A stretch of 5,473 nucleotides of DNA from Chloroflexota bacterium (GTDB lineage Bacteria > Chloroflexota > Anaerolineae > Promineifilales > Promineifilaceae): NCBI GenBank assembly GCA_008501785.1, contig QQUD01000603.1:1-5473 (forward strand). Reading direction: 5' to 3'. Positions within the stretch are counted from its first letter, which is position 1. Each line of letters starts with the position of its first letter. Positions 5,291 to 5,473 of the stretch are shown piece after piece. The translations under genes and the position numbers were made by a program. A model generated the notes under the pieces. The model was not told where the DNA came from. It ran no database searches and saw nothing but the letters and a program-made list of their open reading frames with translations.

Positions 5291-5473
5291 ACTAAATTTA
5301 ATAACAATGAGAAAAATTAGAGGTTGGCTGACCGCCACCAGCGGTAATACTTACTGCGCAACTCGCTTCTTGAGGGCAGTGGGAAAAATAATAGAGATTC
5401 CATATTTCCGACATAAAGACCACTTTGAATCATACGGTATGGGAACTCCACAGGTTGAACCCTGTTTACCATT
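5289..5473. other. unresolved edge region with three open frames
   Basis: No gene is recognised. Three overlapping frames stay open to the window edge: minus strand 5351-5473 (40 codons and TAA, ending ...IIFPTALKKRVAQ); minus strand 5317-5472 (51 codons with an ATG at 5472, ending ...KYYRWWRSANL); plus strand from ATG 5307 (MRKIRGWLTATSGNTYC..., no Shine-Dalgarno). The minus-strand terminator just to the left favours a gene end on the minus strand, best fitted by the frame stopping at 5317, about 29 nt before the hairpin. Small inverted repeats occur at 5331-5345 (ACCGC/GCGGT), 5431-5441 (CATAC/GTATG) and 5450-5465 (ACAGG/CCTGT), so a structured RNA or repeat element is also possible. The region is too short to decide. 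Confidence 0.4.

Noticed and set aside
5441..5473. Plus-strand text resembling part of bacterial SRP RNA (TGAACC followed by CTGTTTACC).
   Set aside because: The invariant GTCAGGTCCGGAAGG does not follow before the window ends, and the Alu-domain motifs of the long SRP RNA are absent upstream.
1..5473. A defence island, CRISPR array, toxin-antitoxin pair or prophage.
   Set aside because: No regular repeats, nuclease, integrase or paired small genes can be supported; the three main genes are ordinary chromosomal families.

Overview
All three confidently identified genes lie on the minus strand, so transcription runs right to left. They are a membrane-bound pyrophosphatase (2795-5101), a histone-deacetylase-family hydrolase (1601-2638), and a TPR protein with an acidic tail of repeated tryptophan motifs that leaves the window at its left edge (1-1402). 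There is no sign of a mobile element, CRISPR array, tRNA, rRNA or recognised defence system.

Organism: a bacterium of moderate GC content with canonical Shine-Dalgarno sites and sigma70-type promoters. TPR proteins with long acidic C-terminal regions studded with D/E-W-L motifs are familiar to me from Chloroflexota (Anaerolineae and relatives). A K+-dependent bacterial pyrophosphatase and a bacterial class II-like deacetylase fit that setting. The phylum is an inference, not something the window proves.

Layout from right to left. 5289-5473 is an unresolved edge region with three overlapping open frames and several small inverted repeats. Next come a bidirectional terminator hairpin (5262-5290), a near-consensus promoter (TTGACA, 17 bp, TACAAT; 5230-5258), and a leader of about 120 nt that contains a second hairpin with a U tract (5175-5197). 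The leader ends in a perfect Shine-Dalgarno placed unusually far from the pyrophosphatase ATG. The pyrophosphatase gene ends in a strong intrinsic terminator (2734-2767). The deacetylase -10 box follows directly, and that gene starts at an ATG with a GAGGG Shine-Dalgarno. A 198-bp gap then holds a long inverted repeat and a possible 48-codon ORF that stops 2 nt before the GTG start of the TPR gene.

How the genes work together: the pyrophosphatase uses cytoplasmic pyrophosphate to energise the membrane, the deacetylase is predicted to remove acyl groups from an unknown substrate, and the TPR protein is probably a protein-interaction scaffold. Nothing shows a shared pathway. The pyrophosphatase looks like an independent transcription unit. 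The deacetylase and TPR gene could be partly co-transcribed, because no clean terminator separates them.

The points most worth a second look are an over-represented palindrome centred on CGGCCG (often AACGGCCGTT) in all three genes, the candidate attenuator in the pyrophosphatase leader, the W-motif array of the TPR protein, and the possible small gene before it. I found no convincing new multi-gene system.
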